Part shown: one piece after another, positions 35,701 to 45,088 of the stretch
Position numbering within the stretch: position 1 is the first letter of the stretch
How the letters are laid out: every line of letters starts with the position of its first letter
Source of the DNA: Ornatilinea apprima
GTDB taxonomy: Bacteria; Chloroflexota; Anaerolineae; Anaerolineales; Anaerolineaceae
Reading direction: 5' to 3'
Assembly (NCBI RefSeq): GCF_001306115.1
Contig: NZ_LGCL01000027.1
Coordinates: 25,181 to 89,180 of the forward strand
Length of the DNA stretch: 64,000 nt
Made by a program: the position numbers and the translations under genes
The notes under the pieces: model-generated
Told to the model about the DNA's origin: nothing
Databases searched by the model: none
Seen by the model: only the letters and a program-made list of their open reading frames with translations

Positions 35701-36089
35701 GCAGCGAGCGCGTTACCGAGCAGGGCTTGCTCAACGCCTTGCAGCGCTGCATCAAAGAGCAGCGCTTCGGCGTAACGGAAGAAGCAACAGGGATTGCGCA
35801 GTATGATGCAAAGGCGCTTACCCTGGCCGGGTTCATTGGCAAGCCAAAAGTTCTGCCACCGGACGTGCGGCATTTAAGGTTCTCGGGTGTAGTATCGGCC
35901 GTGGACCTGGCCCATGTGATCAAGGCGACCAACGCGCTTAGTAAATTGGGTGAAGCGACGATTACGATCGATCTAAGGCTCGAGCTTAAGGGCGATGTAA
36001 ATGATCATTCAGTCAACATGAACCTGACGGAACTTCGTCAGCGTGTGAGCGGGGTGAAAATCGAGGATGTAAAAGGCGGATCTCAGTAG
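32796..36089 (+). CDS. DUF499 AAA-type ATPase
   Basis: This 1097-residue protein has the DUF499 pattern, including 'LQTNFGGGKSH' at about residues 83-93, a P-loop with GGGKSH, and 'LILIDELLHYV' near residue 200, the likely Walker B. The long C-terminal region ends in a repeated helical/wing-like part. DUF499 proteins are usually found beside DUF1156 methyltransferases and helicases. The biochemical role is unknown; ATP-driven DNA or protein remodelling is likely. AGGAG lies eight bases before the start. The next gene follows after 28 bases. Confidence 0.9.
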   Translation: MSQALQNWRKGVLPHEDIRENKVNETLFAVNLSRAINNKGASEYREPKLFFERTYLTRTLQSLILDVVNILRRQPVSNSVLHLQTNFGGGKSHAELALYHLLTSPQQALEVTHLADFLAMNGITEIPKASVAALPCADLNAQGRQVEGGLKILTLWGEIAYRLGGVELYNLIRENDQHRTSPGVDDLRNVLVQAGPNLILIDELLHYVDKAAGIPVADSNLGTQTVAFLRELSEAVDQVDHSVLVASLTASDMEGIQVLTQDQAMFTLSQLEDVLRRLEDVRTPIESSEIYEIARLRLFEHVSTNLSTQAAQCYSQMYRTDPWRDVLPAKCRDTAYEGLLDRAYPFHPSIIDVLYERWGSRPQFQLTRGTLRFLSHFLAHLWKPESAHLAQGPVIHLSDIDLSDDDLRGETLKVAGSVWEAVIGTDIATWEGSESIWEGKESISQKIDHERGGLYKRYKLTQGVATSVLMFTHGGMMTRPTPEPDIRLAVIHPDIPLPDLHQAMDDCAQRLYFYYKEEGGLIFKTEPNPNKVLADERSNVETDEARRKVESLIEDILGKSNLFNISLYGFHNGLVKEPANVPDEGALQMVILPPGQPLHQGKLDGKLTTFLSNISENYGARHRMNRNMVMFMVPDAGSIGQAIGRTMDWIAAENVLNDSGLMARFSEGQQDYIREKLSSARGDAKEFIKKAYRTVILPNGEASKYEVVELGYAPLNRTVIQQAYEDLITNGKIHQEFNPSLLDGRWESLWPKTATVITTQTLWEKFSRRSDAPILTGVDVLRNMVKKGVERGIFGFGVLTDTNEDMLKKGSYEHGRIHLGAFDANDLGMLEISHRTVLMRIDQVNALFKPITKEEVAMLVTSPRSPVQAVFHAARNSPMVTGRADPASFFTAILDGVKAGLFGYATSSNATIQRGAETELALSDIGFSGYLIGEDVPLPVSADEVAALVPDDGLVSVQEIYQKAVSTYGSERVTEQGLLNALQRCIKEQRFGVTEEATGIAQYDAKALTLAGFIGKPKVLPPDVRHLRFSGVVSAVDLAHVIKATNALSKLGEATITIDLRLELKGDVNDHSVNMNLTELRQRVSGVKIEDVKGGSQ

Positions 36090-36117
36090 ACTGGTTTATT
36101 TAACGTAGGGTAAAAAA

Positions 36118-39100
36118 ATGACTCGCTTTGGTAAAAATGTACTTTCACAATTTCTTCGCACGCAATGCGACAAGCAATTGCTTCTTTCACTTTATAACCC
36201 TCAAGAGTTAAATCATTTAAATTGGCCTGTGCCACTCACAGCCAGACCTGCTGTTCAAATCCTTCGCGATGTTGGAGTTGAATGGGAACAAGCGAAAATG
36301 TCTGATTTGGAAAATGCATTCGGAAGTTTTTCGTCTCCGAATTATTCAGGTATTAATGGATATTTGTTCGCAAACAAAGCAAATGGCAGGTTCGGGAACC
36401 AGAATTTAATTGATGCTCTTCAGCAGCACACAATTTTGCCAATCTTTGTTTTACAGCCCGAATTCACACATGTGGATTTGCGAACAAGGTTCTTGCAAAA
36501 CATTGGTGTTCCTTCTAGTGTGATTTCATTGATCCCTCAATTCACCTCATTCAGGCCTGATATAATTTTGGCCCAATCATCACGCGTAAATGATTTGGAA
36601 GTTCTCTCAAATGGTGATACTCAGCCGATTCAACCAAACGATACTAGACAAGGACTTTTGATCACCGATATTAAGCATGCCGGGGAAGCAAATTCTAGTT
36701 ACAGCTCGGAAGTTACCCTTTATGCAGTCCTGCTTTCTAATTGGCTGGAATTAATGAATCTTGATCACGATTATTACGTGTCAGATCAAATAAGCTTATG
36801 GACACGTGCAAAAGAAATATCCAGCTTAGCTCATTTGATTGCAACAACTACAACGGCTTCAATTACTGAAAAATTGCAGGCCTACATGGACGATCTTGAA
36901 GGAGTAGATTATCCAATTTTCTTCCAGACAATAGATCATTTTTTCAAAACTGATCTTGCTCGCGTTCTTTCTGCTCCTAACTGGAATTCATTAGACTGGC
37001 ATGTCGATTCTCGTTGTTCAAACTGTGATTTCCTTGGATATGATAGATGGTTGTCCGCAGCAGATAGAACTATACTCGCTAACCATCGCAACCATTACTG
37101 CGTCACAGCTGCTGAAGATTGCGCGCATTTAAGTCGAGTTGCTACCATAACTCGTGGTGGGCGTTTAACCCTGCAGATGTCAGGCATTACAGATATTCCC
37201 TCTGTAGCAAATCTACCTGCATCCTCACAGGTATTTGATCAGCATAATGCGCTAAAAGCTGACCGAAATCATCTACCGCATCGCGCGGTTGCGCTTACAA
37301 GTGGGGCTCCCTCTCTTGCGCCAAATACCACAACGGTTGATTTTCCTCGATGGGTGGATCTTGAAATATTTATATCTGTTAACTTTGATTCTGGTACAGG
37401 GTTGCTAACCGCGATTGGTTCAGAAGCCCGTTTTAGGCAAAGAACAAATGGTGGACAACAAATACCTGTTCAGCGGACATGGCCAGCTGTTTCACAAACG
37501 CTACTAACTGCCACTTTAACAGAAGAACGAACCACAGTTTTCTCATTTTTGTCCAGGTTAGCAGATATCTTTGCATTCGCATATGACCCAGATCCTCAAA
37601 GAGGAGGACCAAATGCCGCTAACACTCGAACACAACTATACTTTTGGGACCGAAGGCAGTTTGAAGAATTAACAAAGGCAATCGGCCGCCATTTAGACTA
37701 CATTGTCTCGTCAACAAATAACCGAGTACTACAAGGATTAATTTGGCTTTTCCCACCAGAACAAACTTTACAAAACAACGAAATAACAAGGGCAAACCCT
37801 ATCACATTCATGAAAAATGTAGTTCAAGCCAACTTACGTTTGCCTGTTCCCCATTGCCTCACAATATTTAATGTAGAACGTGTATATCATAACCAGCAAT
37901 ACCCAGCACAAAATCCTGGAAGTTTCTATTATGACCCTTTCTCCGATATGATTCCTAGAGAGAGAATATATGAAATTTGGTCAGGAGAACCACTTATCCA
38001 ATTAGGTAACACCCAAGTGACCAGGTCCCAGTGTATTGTTTCTTACGGTAACACTGTGGAAAGCCAAGTAAAAGCCATAAGGAACATTGTGTGGAAATTC
38101 CGTTCTGACATGGCGAATCGTATAAATTTGAATGCACCTTCTCTAAGTATAGGTATTCCATTTAACTTCCAACAAATGAGCGAAGATGGTCGCCTTTGGT
38201 ATGGCTGGGCACGTCTTGAAGAGGCTGTTAACGCTATTGAGCTTGAGCATATTTGGTCGGCTGAACCAGAGCAGCTCGAAGCAAGTTACGATATTCTTCG
38301 GTTTTCTACTCTCTTATCGGTAAACAATAACGATTTTATTTTCAGTGTTAGATCCAGTTCGCAGGATTGTAAGTTCCGTGATGGCGAAGAGTTTCTTGCA
38401 TTGCAAGATGAAAATATGCCTGGTTTTCTTGATTTGAGAATACGAGATATTGTGCCTCAAAACATATATAGTCAATTGCCCCATGAAGACCAGAACCGGA
38501 GAATGCATGATATTTTTAAAGCTACACTCGTTTCATACGATCGGAACACACTCCAAGCACAAGTCAGATTAACGAATTACGGTAGTACTAGCGCTCTTCG
38601 CCAATTACTTTTCAATCATAATCTAGTTAACGTCTCAACATCTGCAAGCCTTGTTAGGGGAACAGGGGTTTCTATAACTGAGCGTATTCGGCAATGTCTC
38701 CTCTCTATTGGCCGTCCACCTATCGCAGCAGCGGCAACACCCACATATAACGCGCTTGGTCATCGACCGGGAACTAATTTGCCTCGCAATGACGCAATCA
38801 CTCCAGCAGCTAGAGTATTATGGGATGCAGTATCGCTATCTGGTCAAAGTACAAATATCACAACCAGCCTCATTCAAGGCGCATTGAGTTCAATAACAAA
38901 CTCAGGTTGGCCAGTAAATAGTTCACAACAGGCAACCCTTACGCACTGTCTTGGACACAAGTTATCCATTGTCTGGGGGCCTCCTGGAACAGGTAAAACA
39001 ACTACCGCAGCTGCTCTTATTGTTGCACGGATATTAATAGCCCAAGCAACTGGAGAAACTTTACGCTTACTAATAACCGGGCCAACTTACACCGCTTGGG

Positions 39101-40401
39101 AAAATCTATTCAATGATGTCTTAAACCTCCTTGGGAATTTCCAGGCTCAAAATATTCAGTGCTACCGAGTTTATTCTTCCTATCATCCTGTACATGCTCC
39201 TCTTCCTCCCACCACTTTACCTGTCTTCGACACAGTTTCTAATTCATTGGATCCAAACTTTAACTCAATGATCCAAGAATTAGATGCACCCGGAGGCATC
39301 ACCCTAGTCGGAACTGTTGCTCATCAATGTTATCGAATAGCGGATATTTCTAAAAATACGGCTCAGTATCCTTACTTTGACTTTACTGTAATTGATGAGA
39401 GTTCACAACTCGATGTTGGTAAAGCGTTATTCCCGCTGTGCCTTATGGCACCAAATTCAGACATCATATTTTTTGGAGACCACTTACAAATGCCACCAGT
39501 GGTGGCGACACAACCGCCTCGTGGGGCAGAATGGTTAGTAGGCAGTATTCAAACATACCTAATTGAGCGGCATCATTGCTCTTTACAAACACTTCTTGTC
39601 AATTACCGATCAGCGTTACCATTTGTTGAATACGGTCACCGCATAGGATATCCACATAACCTTTCTGCCCATTCGCCAAATGTTCGTCTTCATCGGCAAG
39701 TATCATTTCTTGCTCAACCGCAGACTTGGAATGGCATTGTTCCCTGGTTCTCTGATCTCACACAAATAACTGAGCCCAACCGCCACTTAACTTGTATTAC
39801 ATATCAAGACGGCAGAGCAGGCCAAGCAAACGATTTTGAAGCTGATTTGGTGTGCGGAATTATCCAAGAGCTGTTTCTATCAATGTCACAAGGACTGGAT
39901 AACGAATTGGATCAAAACGGGAATCCAAGATTACCTAATCATATTGCTTATGATCCTGTTTCCTTCTGGAATCGGGGAATAGGCATTGTGACGCCTCATC
40001 GCGCGCAACGCGCATTAATTGTTCGGCGATTGAGGCAAATCTTTCCTACCCATTCCCCTACGGATATCGATTCTGCCGTAGACACAGTTGAGCGTTTTCA
40101 AGGTGGTCAACGGGATACCATAATTATCTCGTTTGGTGTTGGTGACCCTGACCTCATTTCAAATGAGGAGGAATTTTTACTTCAACTTGAGCGGACCAAT
40201 GTTGCTATATCTCGAGCTCGAGCGAAGTGTATACTTGTTATATCTGATAATCTTGCTTATCACCTACCATCAGACAGAGAGACTCTCGAAACTTCAAAGG
40301 CAGTAAAATCATACGTTTCAGAGTTTTGCCGTCAAACCCAACAAGCTACTATACCTACGACTAACGGAACAGATCGTCAGATAGTGGTTAGATGGCATTA
40401 A
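36118..40401 (+). CDS. Cas4-type nuclease fused to superfamily 1 helicase
   Basis: A 1427-residue protein. The N-terminal 335 residues fit a Cas4/RecB-like PD-(D/E)xK nuclease with an iron-sulfur site: Cys17, then 'DIKHAG' at 183-188, and 'CSNCDF' (Cys300, Cys303) and Cys328 or Cys335. The C-terminal 470 residues are an SF1 (Upf1/Dna2-like) helicase: 'GPPGTGKTT' near 955, 'VIDESSQLD' near 1094, 'GDHLQMPPV', 'VERFQGGQRDTI' and 'NVAISRARAKC'. The order is that of Dna2. The gene is notably AT-rich (roughly 40% GC by eye) compared with the three genes before it, so it probably joined later. It likely degrades or processes DNA. Confidence 0.88.
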   Translation: MTRFGKNVLSQFLRTQCDKQLLLSLYNPQELNHLNWPVPLTARPAVQILRDVGVEWEQAKMSDLENAFGSFSSPNYSGINGYLFANKANGRFGNQNLIDALQQHTILPIFVLQPEFTHVDLRTRFLQNIGVPSSVISLIPQFTSFRPDIILAQSSRVNDLEVLSNGDTQPIQPNDTRQGLLITDIKHAGEANSSYSSEVTLYAVLLSNWLELMNLDHDYYVSDQISLWTRAKEISSLAHLIATTTTASITEKLQAYMDDLEGVDYPIFFQTIDHFFKTDLARVLSAPNWNSLDWHVDSRCSNCDFLGYDRWLSAADRTILANHRNHYCVTAAEDCAHLSRVATITRGGRLTLQMSGITDIPSVANLPASSQVFDQHNALKADRNHLPHRAVALTSGAPSLAPNTTTVDFPRWVDLEIFISVNFDSGTGLLTAIGSEARFRQRTNGGQQIPVQRTWPAVSQTLLTATLTEERTTVFSFLSRLADIFAFAYDPDPQRGGPNAANTRTQLYFWDRRQFEELTKAIGRHLDYIVSSTNNRVLQGLIWLFPPEQTLQNNEITRANPITFMKNVVQANLRLPVPHCLTIFNVERVYHNQQYPAQNPGSFYYDPFSDMIPRERIYEIWSGEPLIQLGNTQVTRSQCIVSYGNTVESQVKAIRNIVWKFRSDMANRINLNAPSLSIGIPFNFQQMSEDGRLWYGWARLEEAVNAIELEHIWSAEPEQLEASYDILRFSTLLSVNNNDFIFSVRSSSQDCKFRDGEEFLALQDENMPGFLDLRIRDIVPQNIYSQLPHEDQNRRMHDIFKATLVSYDRNTLQAQVRLTNYGSTSALRQLLFNHNLVNVSTSASLVRGTGVSITERIRQCLLSIGRPPIAAAATPTYNALGHRPGTNLPRNDAITPAARVLWDAVSLSGQSTNITTSLIQGALSSITNSGWPVNSSQQATLTHCLGHKLSIVWGPPGTGKTTTAAALIVARILIAQATGETLRLLITGPTYTAWENLFNDVLNLLGNFQAQNIQCYRVYSSYHPVHAPLPPTTLPVFDTVSNSLDPNFNSMIQELDAPGGITLVGTVAHQCYRIADISKNTAQYPYFDFTVIDESSQLDVGKALFPLCLMAPNSDIIFFGDHLQMPPVVATQPPRGAEWLVGSIQTYLIERHHCSLQTLLVNYRSALPFVEYGHRIGYPHNLSAHSPNVRLHRQVSFLAQPQTWNGIVPWFSDLTQITEPNRHLTCITYQDGRAGQANDFEADLVCGIIQELFLSMSQGLDNELDQNGNPRLPNHIAYDPVSFWNRGIGIVTPHRAQRALIVRRLRQIFPTHSPTDIDSAVDTVERFQGGQRDTIIISFGVGDPDLISNEEEFLLQLERTNVAISRARAKCILVISDNLAYHLPSDRETLETSKAVKSYVSEFCRQTQQATIPTTNGTDRQIVVRWH

Positions 40402-40420
40402 AAGGGAAAGAATATAAGTT

Positions 40421-41509
40421 GTGGAAACAACGCTGAATGCTCTTTGCCCATATTTCACAATGTTCCCATTGGAGTTTCCGCTCGAAATCCTTGGAACGAT
40501 GGCTCACAGGGGGGATACTGTGCTCGACCCTTTCTGCGGACGCGGAACAACGAACTTCGCGGCCCGTCTTCTTGGCCTTGATTCATTAGGTGTAGATTCG
40601 AGTCCTGTAGCTGTTGCTATCTCAGCTGCGAAATTAGTGACGGTAAGCCCTGAAGATATATTAGCAGAAGCTCGAGTGATAATAAACACTCAATACACCT
40701 TTTCCATACCTGAAGGAGATTTTTGGAATTGGGCGTATCATTCAGATGTATTACGAGCCTTGTGCCACTTTCGCGCAGCTTTTTTAAACAATTGCACCTC
40801 CCCTGCGCGGATTGCATTACGGGGAATTATTCTCGGAGCTTTACACGGGCCGAAACAAAAAACGTTCCCTAGTTATTTTTCAAACCAATGTCCGCGAACA
40901 TATGCCCCAAAACCGGCTTATTCAATTCGGTTTTGGAAAGAACGAGGTTTGTACCCTGAGCCTATAGATGTAATGGGCGTTATTGAGCGACGGGCAAAAA
41001 GATACTACAAACCTCTCCCAGGCGTTTCCGGCTATGTAAAACTGGCAGATAGCCGCAACCGAGGATCATTGGAACCACTCGAAAAAGGATCTTTGTTTAG
41101 ATGGGTAATAACTTCACCACCCTATTATGGTATGCGTACTTACATTCCCGATCAATGGCTTCGAAATTGGTTTGTAGGTGGGCCTGATATAGTTGATTAC
41201 ACAAACGAAAATCAATTAGCCCATTCAGGAGCAGAAAAATTTTCTGATGATTTGAAGAAGGTGTGGAAAAATACTTCTCTAGTGTGTGCCAATGACGCAA
41301 CAATGGTAATTCGTTTTGGGGGAATATCTGATAGACGCACAAGCCCCATCGACTTAATTACTAAAAGTATTCAAAACAGTGGCTGGAAAATTACCAAGAT
41401 CGTTAATGCGGGGTCAGCAAGCGAAGGAAAACGTCAGGCTAATGCTTTTCTACGTACTGTAACGGAACCTTTAACAGAATATGACATTTGGACAAGTAGA
41501 GATTTATAG
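40421..41509 (+). CDS. DNA methyltransferase with TSPPY motif
   Basis: A 362-residue protein from GTG 40421, 19 bases after the helicase stop. Motif I is 'DPFCGRGTT' at residues 36-44. Motif IV is 'TSPPYYG' at 231-237, the form seen in N4-cytosine and some N6-adenine enzymes. The C-terminus is a mixed alpha/beta region. Its low GC matches the preceding helicase, so the two genes were probably acquired together. Paired with the DUF1156 protein it gives the cluster two methyltransferases. The gene ends before a perfect 20-bp bidirectional terminator. Confidence 0.9.
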   Translation: METTLNALCPYFTMFPLEFPLEILGTMAHRGDTVLDPFCGRGTTNFAARLLGLDSLGVDSSPVAVAISAAKLVTVSPEDILAEARVIINTQYTFSIPEGDFWNWAYHSDVLRALCHFRAAFLNNCTSPARIALRGIILGALHGPKQKTFPSYFSNQCPRTYAPKPAYSIRFWKERGLYPEPIDVMGVIERRAKRYYKPLPGVSGYVKLADSRNRGSLEPLEKGSLFRWVITSPPYYGMRTYIPDQWLRNWFVGGPDIVDYTNENQLAHSGAEKFSDDLKKVWKNTSLVCANDATMVIRFGGISDRRTSPIDLITKSIQNSGWKITKIVNAGSASEGKRQANAFLRTVTEPLTEYDIWTSRDL

Positions 41510-41525
41510 ACGATCTATTATTCCG

Positions 41526-41572
41526 ATAACCAACAAAAAGGCTCGGGATGACCGAGCCTTTTTGTTGGTTAT
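41526..41572. terminator. Strong bidirectional terminator
   Basis: A perfect 21-bp stem (41526-41546 with 41552-41572) and a GATGA loop. It contains A/T runs at both sides, separates the defence-type cluster from the convergent maintenance module, and overlaps the stop of the minus-strand helicase gene (41569-41571). Confidence 0.95.
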
Positions 41573-44500
41573 ATTCCCAACCCCATCTGCCCCTCCGGTA
41601 CCACCTCCTTTCTTCTCGATTTCCTCACAATCACCATCTTCTGCGTCACCCACTCATCCCAATTCAGCACCTTCGGACCTGACAGGATCACTGCACTCGG
41701 CGTGGTCAGGCTGCCCATCGGGTTGTGACTCACTTGCAGGTCATCGGCGAACAGGGTTTGCAGGTCCGAGAGCTTTGCGCCATCCAGCACATCGCGTGCA
41801 AGCTGCGTCAAAAAATCGCCCTCCTCTTCCGGTACGATCGCGCCGCCCACCTCATCGCCGTAGACTAACTGCGCGGCCTTCATCTTGCGACCCATCAGGG
41901 TCAGTCCCTTGGCTTCCATCGCCGAGTTGTAGACTGTGAAGATCGCCTTGACCGGCTGCGTCTGGCCCAACCTCCATACTCTTCGAACGCTCTGCCATAA
42001 GGTGTAGAGGCTCCATTCAATTTCAAAGAACACTACGGATGAGAATTGGATCAGGTCCAACCCGGTGGCCACCAGGCGGGGATTGCAGATCAGCACGTCG
42101 ATCCCGTTCACACGCTTGGCAATCCAGTCTTCCCGCTTGCGCGGATCCACGTTGCTGCCCAGGATGGTCACCCGCAGTCCGTTCGCCTGAAGGGGCATCT
42201 GCACGCGGTCTTGAATATCCCTCGTTCCGGTTTGACGCACATACACCAGCACCTTGCGACCCTGTTGCTTTTCGGCCTTGCAGAAGTCGGCCAGCCAGTT
42301 TTCCTTTGGCAGCCACTTGTGGCCGTTGGGATTGATTGCCGGCAGCTCCATCAGCGGCACTTTGCGCAGGCTCTTGCCGTCCGCATCTTCCACCTCATCC
42401 ACTAGCACAACTTCATCCCGGAACGCGGAGTTTGGCCGCGCCAGGCTCCATTGCAGCCATGTAGAAAGGTAACGACTCGATTGCAGCGCCAGCTGCTTGA
42501 GACTGCTGTCCATGCTTTGGTACTGCTGCGCCTGGTCATCGAGCATATCCAGGGCAACCACCTCCTCTTTGTAGGCCGGCAGCGCCAGGTTCAGATCTTT
42601 CAGGCTGAGGAAGATTGTCGTGTCCAGCAGTCGGCTCACGATGGCCGGGCTCACGCCCGGTTGTTCTTTGGCCTGGTTGCGATAGCGCCGGTTGCCCGTG
42701 TACACGCCATCTTCATCCGCGTCATTATTGCGCCTGCGCCGGCGGGTGGATTCTAGCACTCCATACAACCGCGCCCAGCGCTTTTCATCATGGAAGGCGA
42801 AGTCGCGCCGGACGCCGGCGTTGAGCCGGTGCAACAGCCAAAAGATACTGGTACTTTTTCCGCCGAAGAACGTACCGGTGAGGGTCAGCGTTTGTTTAGC
42901 AGCAGTCACCAGTTGGTGGAACGCCACGCCCCGATCGCTGGACTTGGACTTGAACTCGTGGGCCTCGTCCGCGATAAGCAGCTTAAAGCGGCCGCGAGCG
43001 TGTTTCGCCACGTACTCGGCGATGCTGTAGCGGCGCGCGCCGTTGAAGGTAAAGAGCGGCGTGTTGCAGGGGCGTAACCCCCACACCGATTCACCGTTTG
43101 TGTCCAGCTTGCGCCGGCCATCCGGGTCTAGTTCCCAACCGGGAATACGCTGGCGGCAGAACCGCCGTTTCTCGGTCAGGACAGCGGCGTCCGTTACCGG
43201 AACTGCCATACCATCCTGATTGTCCATCACCACCTGGCCGCAGGCCGGGCAGGCACAGGCATCCACGAGTTTGCCGGTCAATGGATCGATAGCTTTTTTG
43301 TAGATCACCGCCGGTTGCCATCCGGCGCCGTACTTTGCCGAGGTATGCGCCACAACGGCCACCCATTTTGGTTTTGCACCTCCTGATCTTTTGGCTGTCT
43401 CACAAGCCTGTTCATACTGGTTCAGGAAATCGCGCACGTCATTGGTGTCCGCGATCTCGCCACTGTTTCGCCCGATCCGGCGCAGCTCTCTCGCGCGCGC
43501 ACCCGGGATCACTTCCTCGATCTCGCGGATCCACTTGGGCACCAGGTGCGGCGGGCAGAGGACGAGCGCCGGGTAAGCATCGAGCAGTTCTGTAACTGCT
43601 GCTCCCACGCTCGACTTGCCGGTTCCCATTTCTCCTTGCATATTGCCTACCCCATGCCGGCGAATTGAGCGCGCCATGGCAGCAGCTGCGTGCCGCTGCG
43701 CCGGTAGTAACCCGGCTCGTTCCTGGCCCGGAAGCTTCTTGCGCTGCGTGCCGAGGGCGTCCAAAACAGCGATTTCCTTCTCAGTGGGGTTCAGGTTGTA
43801 GAGCGGGCGGTAGGTTTCCAGCACGTGCGCGGCGATCTGCTCGCCGTACGCCTTCATGAAGTTCGACAAACCACTCACGTCCTTGATCACTTCAATGCCG
43901 TCTTGCCGCAGCACCGCCACCGTGGTGACGAAACGATCCTTGTAGGTCTCCACCACGGTATCCGCTTCTTTTGCGTCGGGCTGTTCAGTCTTCTCCACAA
44001 CCTTTACCACGCGCCCTTTGATCAGCATCGGTTTGCCGGCTTCATCGGCCAGACGCACCGTGCCCATCATGCCGGAAGCCATCAACATGGCGATATGTCC
44101 TTTCTTGAGCGGCATCACCGGCAGCGACAGTTGCACGGCGCTGCGGTTCGGATGGATCAGATCAAGCCATTCGCTTGTCTGCTGAACGCCGGCCGCTGTG
44201 GTTGCTTCCACCACCTCTTCCGGCTCCCAATCTGTGCGCTTAAACACCACCGGCTTGCCGTTTGCGCCACGAACCGGCGCTGGCAGCAGGTGGTAGACCG
44301 GCTCATGGGCTGCCTGGATTGGCTCCAGTTCCATCGCCGCCTGCGCTTGCAGGGCGTGCACAGCTTCCTCAGTCGCCGGCTGGAACACCTTGCGCTTATA
44401 CGCCAGCACCACCACCTGTTTGAACTTCTCGTACAGACCATCCGGAAAACGGGCAATGGTGATCGCCTCGTACTGGCTAACCAGCAGCCGCGCCACTTCC

Positions 44501-44976
44501 AGCACCCCGAGGATCTTCTGCGGGACGATGTAGGTGAGCAGGCCGCCGCGAACCAGCTTCGCCGTGGTGGTTTTGAGGAAGTCCCACTCCAACCGCTTAC
44601 TTGCCCCACTGATTTCTGCGGGGTGGTTTTCAAATCGATCAAATTCGTCCCCCTGGGGGACGCCCGAAGGGGCGTAAGGGGGATTAAGGTAAAGCCACGA
44701 AACGCTCTCATCGCTGAGCACGCAGGCCTGCCAGGGTGCCTGGTAAACCTTGTCCAGAACACGCTGCGCTTTTTCCGCGCGGTCCGGGGAAAGTTCTACC
44801 CCCCAGGTCTCGCAGTTGAGCGCGGTTCCCAAGGCGGCCGCAGCTTTTCCTTCGCCCGCGCAGGGATCAAATAACCGCCCTTTTTCGGTGGGCGGCACTA
44901 CATAGGTGCGGATGATCTCGACAACCGGCTCATCCGTGGGGTAATACCCCATCCGTTCAATTGCTGGTGGACGCAT
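41569..44976 (-). CDS. Adenine methyltransferase-SNF2-type helicase fusion
   Basis: An 1135-residue protein read from ATG 44976, six bases after GGAAGGAG. The N-terminal 250 residues carry a methyltransferase core: 'DPCAGEG' at residues 37-43 and 'LNPPYAPSG' at 97-105. A DEAD/SNF2-like helicase follows: 'GEMGTGKSSV' (Walker A near 450), 'LIADEAHEFKS' (near 669) and 'VRRVWRLGQTQ' in the C-terminal lobe. Cys clusters ('CACPACGQVV', 'RRFC') suggest a zinc-binding insert. Such proteins occur in large plasmids and integrative elements. The long leader has GGGG/CCCC hairpins (45025-45063). Its role may be protection or replication of the element. Confidence 0.85.
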   Translation of the reverse strand: MRPPAIERMGYYPTDEPVVEIIRTYVVPPTEKGRLFDPCAGEGKAAAALGTALNCETWGVELSPDRAEKAQRVLDKVYQAPWQACVLSDESVSWLYLNPPYAPSGVPQGDEFDRFENHPAEISGASKRLEWDFLKTTTAKLVRGGLLTYIVPQKILGVLEVARLLVSQYEAITIARFPDGLYEKFKQVVVLAYKRKVFQPATEEAVHALQAQAAMELEPIQAAHEPVYHLLPAPVRGANGKPVVFKRTDWEPEEVVEATTAAGVQQTSEWLDLIHPNRSAVQLSLPVMPLKKGHIAMLMASGMMGTVRLADEAGKPMLIKGRVVKVVEKTEQPDAKEADTVVETYKDRFVTTVAVLRQDGIEVIKDVSGLSNFMKAYGEQIAAHVLETYRPLYNLNPTEKEIAVLDALGTQRKKLPGQERAGLLPAQRHAAAAMARSIRRHGVGNMQGEMGTGKSSVGAAVTELLDAYPALVLCPPHLVPKWIREIEEVIPGARARELRRIGRNSGEIADTNDVRDFLNQYEQACETAKRSGGAKPKWVAVVAHTSAKYGAGWQPAVIYKKAIDPLTGKLVDACACPACGQVVMDNQDGMAVPVTDAAVLTEKRRFCRQRIPGWELDPDGRRKLDTNGESVWGLRPCNTPLFTFNGARRYSIAEYVAKHARGRFKLLIADEAHEFKSKSSDRGVAFHQLVTAAKQTLTLTGTFFGGKSTSIFWLLHRLNAGVRRDFAFHDEKRWARLYGVLESTRRRRRNNDADEDGVYTGNRRYRNQAKEQPGVSPAIVSRLLDTTIFLSLKDLNLALPAYKEEVVALDMLDDQAQQYQSMDSSLKQLALQSSRYLSTWLQWSLARPNSAFRDEVVLVDEVEDADGKSLRKVPLMELPAINPNGHKWLPKENWLADFCKAEKQQGRKVLVYVRQTGTRDIQDRVQMPLQANGLRVTILGSNVDPRKREDWIAKRVNGIDVLICNPRLVATGLDLIQFSSVVFFEIEWSLYTLWQSVRRVWRLGQTQPVKAIFTVYNSAMEAKGLTLMGRKMKAAQLVYGDEVGGAIVPEEEGDFLTQLARDVLDGAKLSDLQTLFADDLQVSHNPMGSLTTPSAVILSGPKVLNWDEWVTQKMVIVRKSRRKEVVPEGQMGLGI

Positions 44977-45088
44977 TTGGGTCTCCTTCCGAGAAAACAA
45001 AATCCCCGAAAGGAGATACGCCTCACCCCACGAGGGGTTGATTTGCATCCCCCTCCGGGGTGAAAGATCGATGATTTTGCAGTACAGG

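Noticed and set aside
26285..41509. Calling the cluster DISARM or BREX
   Set aside because: No DrmA/B/C, PglX or PglZ-like protein is seen. Only the helicase-methyltransferase theme is shared.
43825..44874. 349-codon plus-strand frame
   Set aside because: It is antisense to the methyltransferase-helicase gene, whose motifs are clear.
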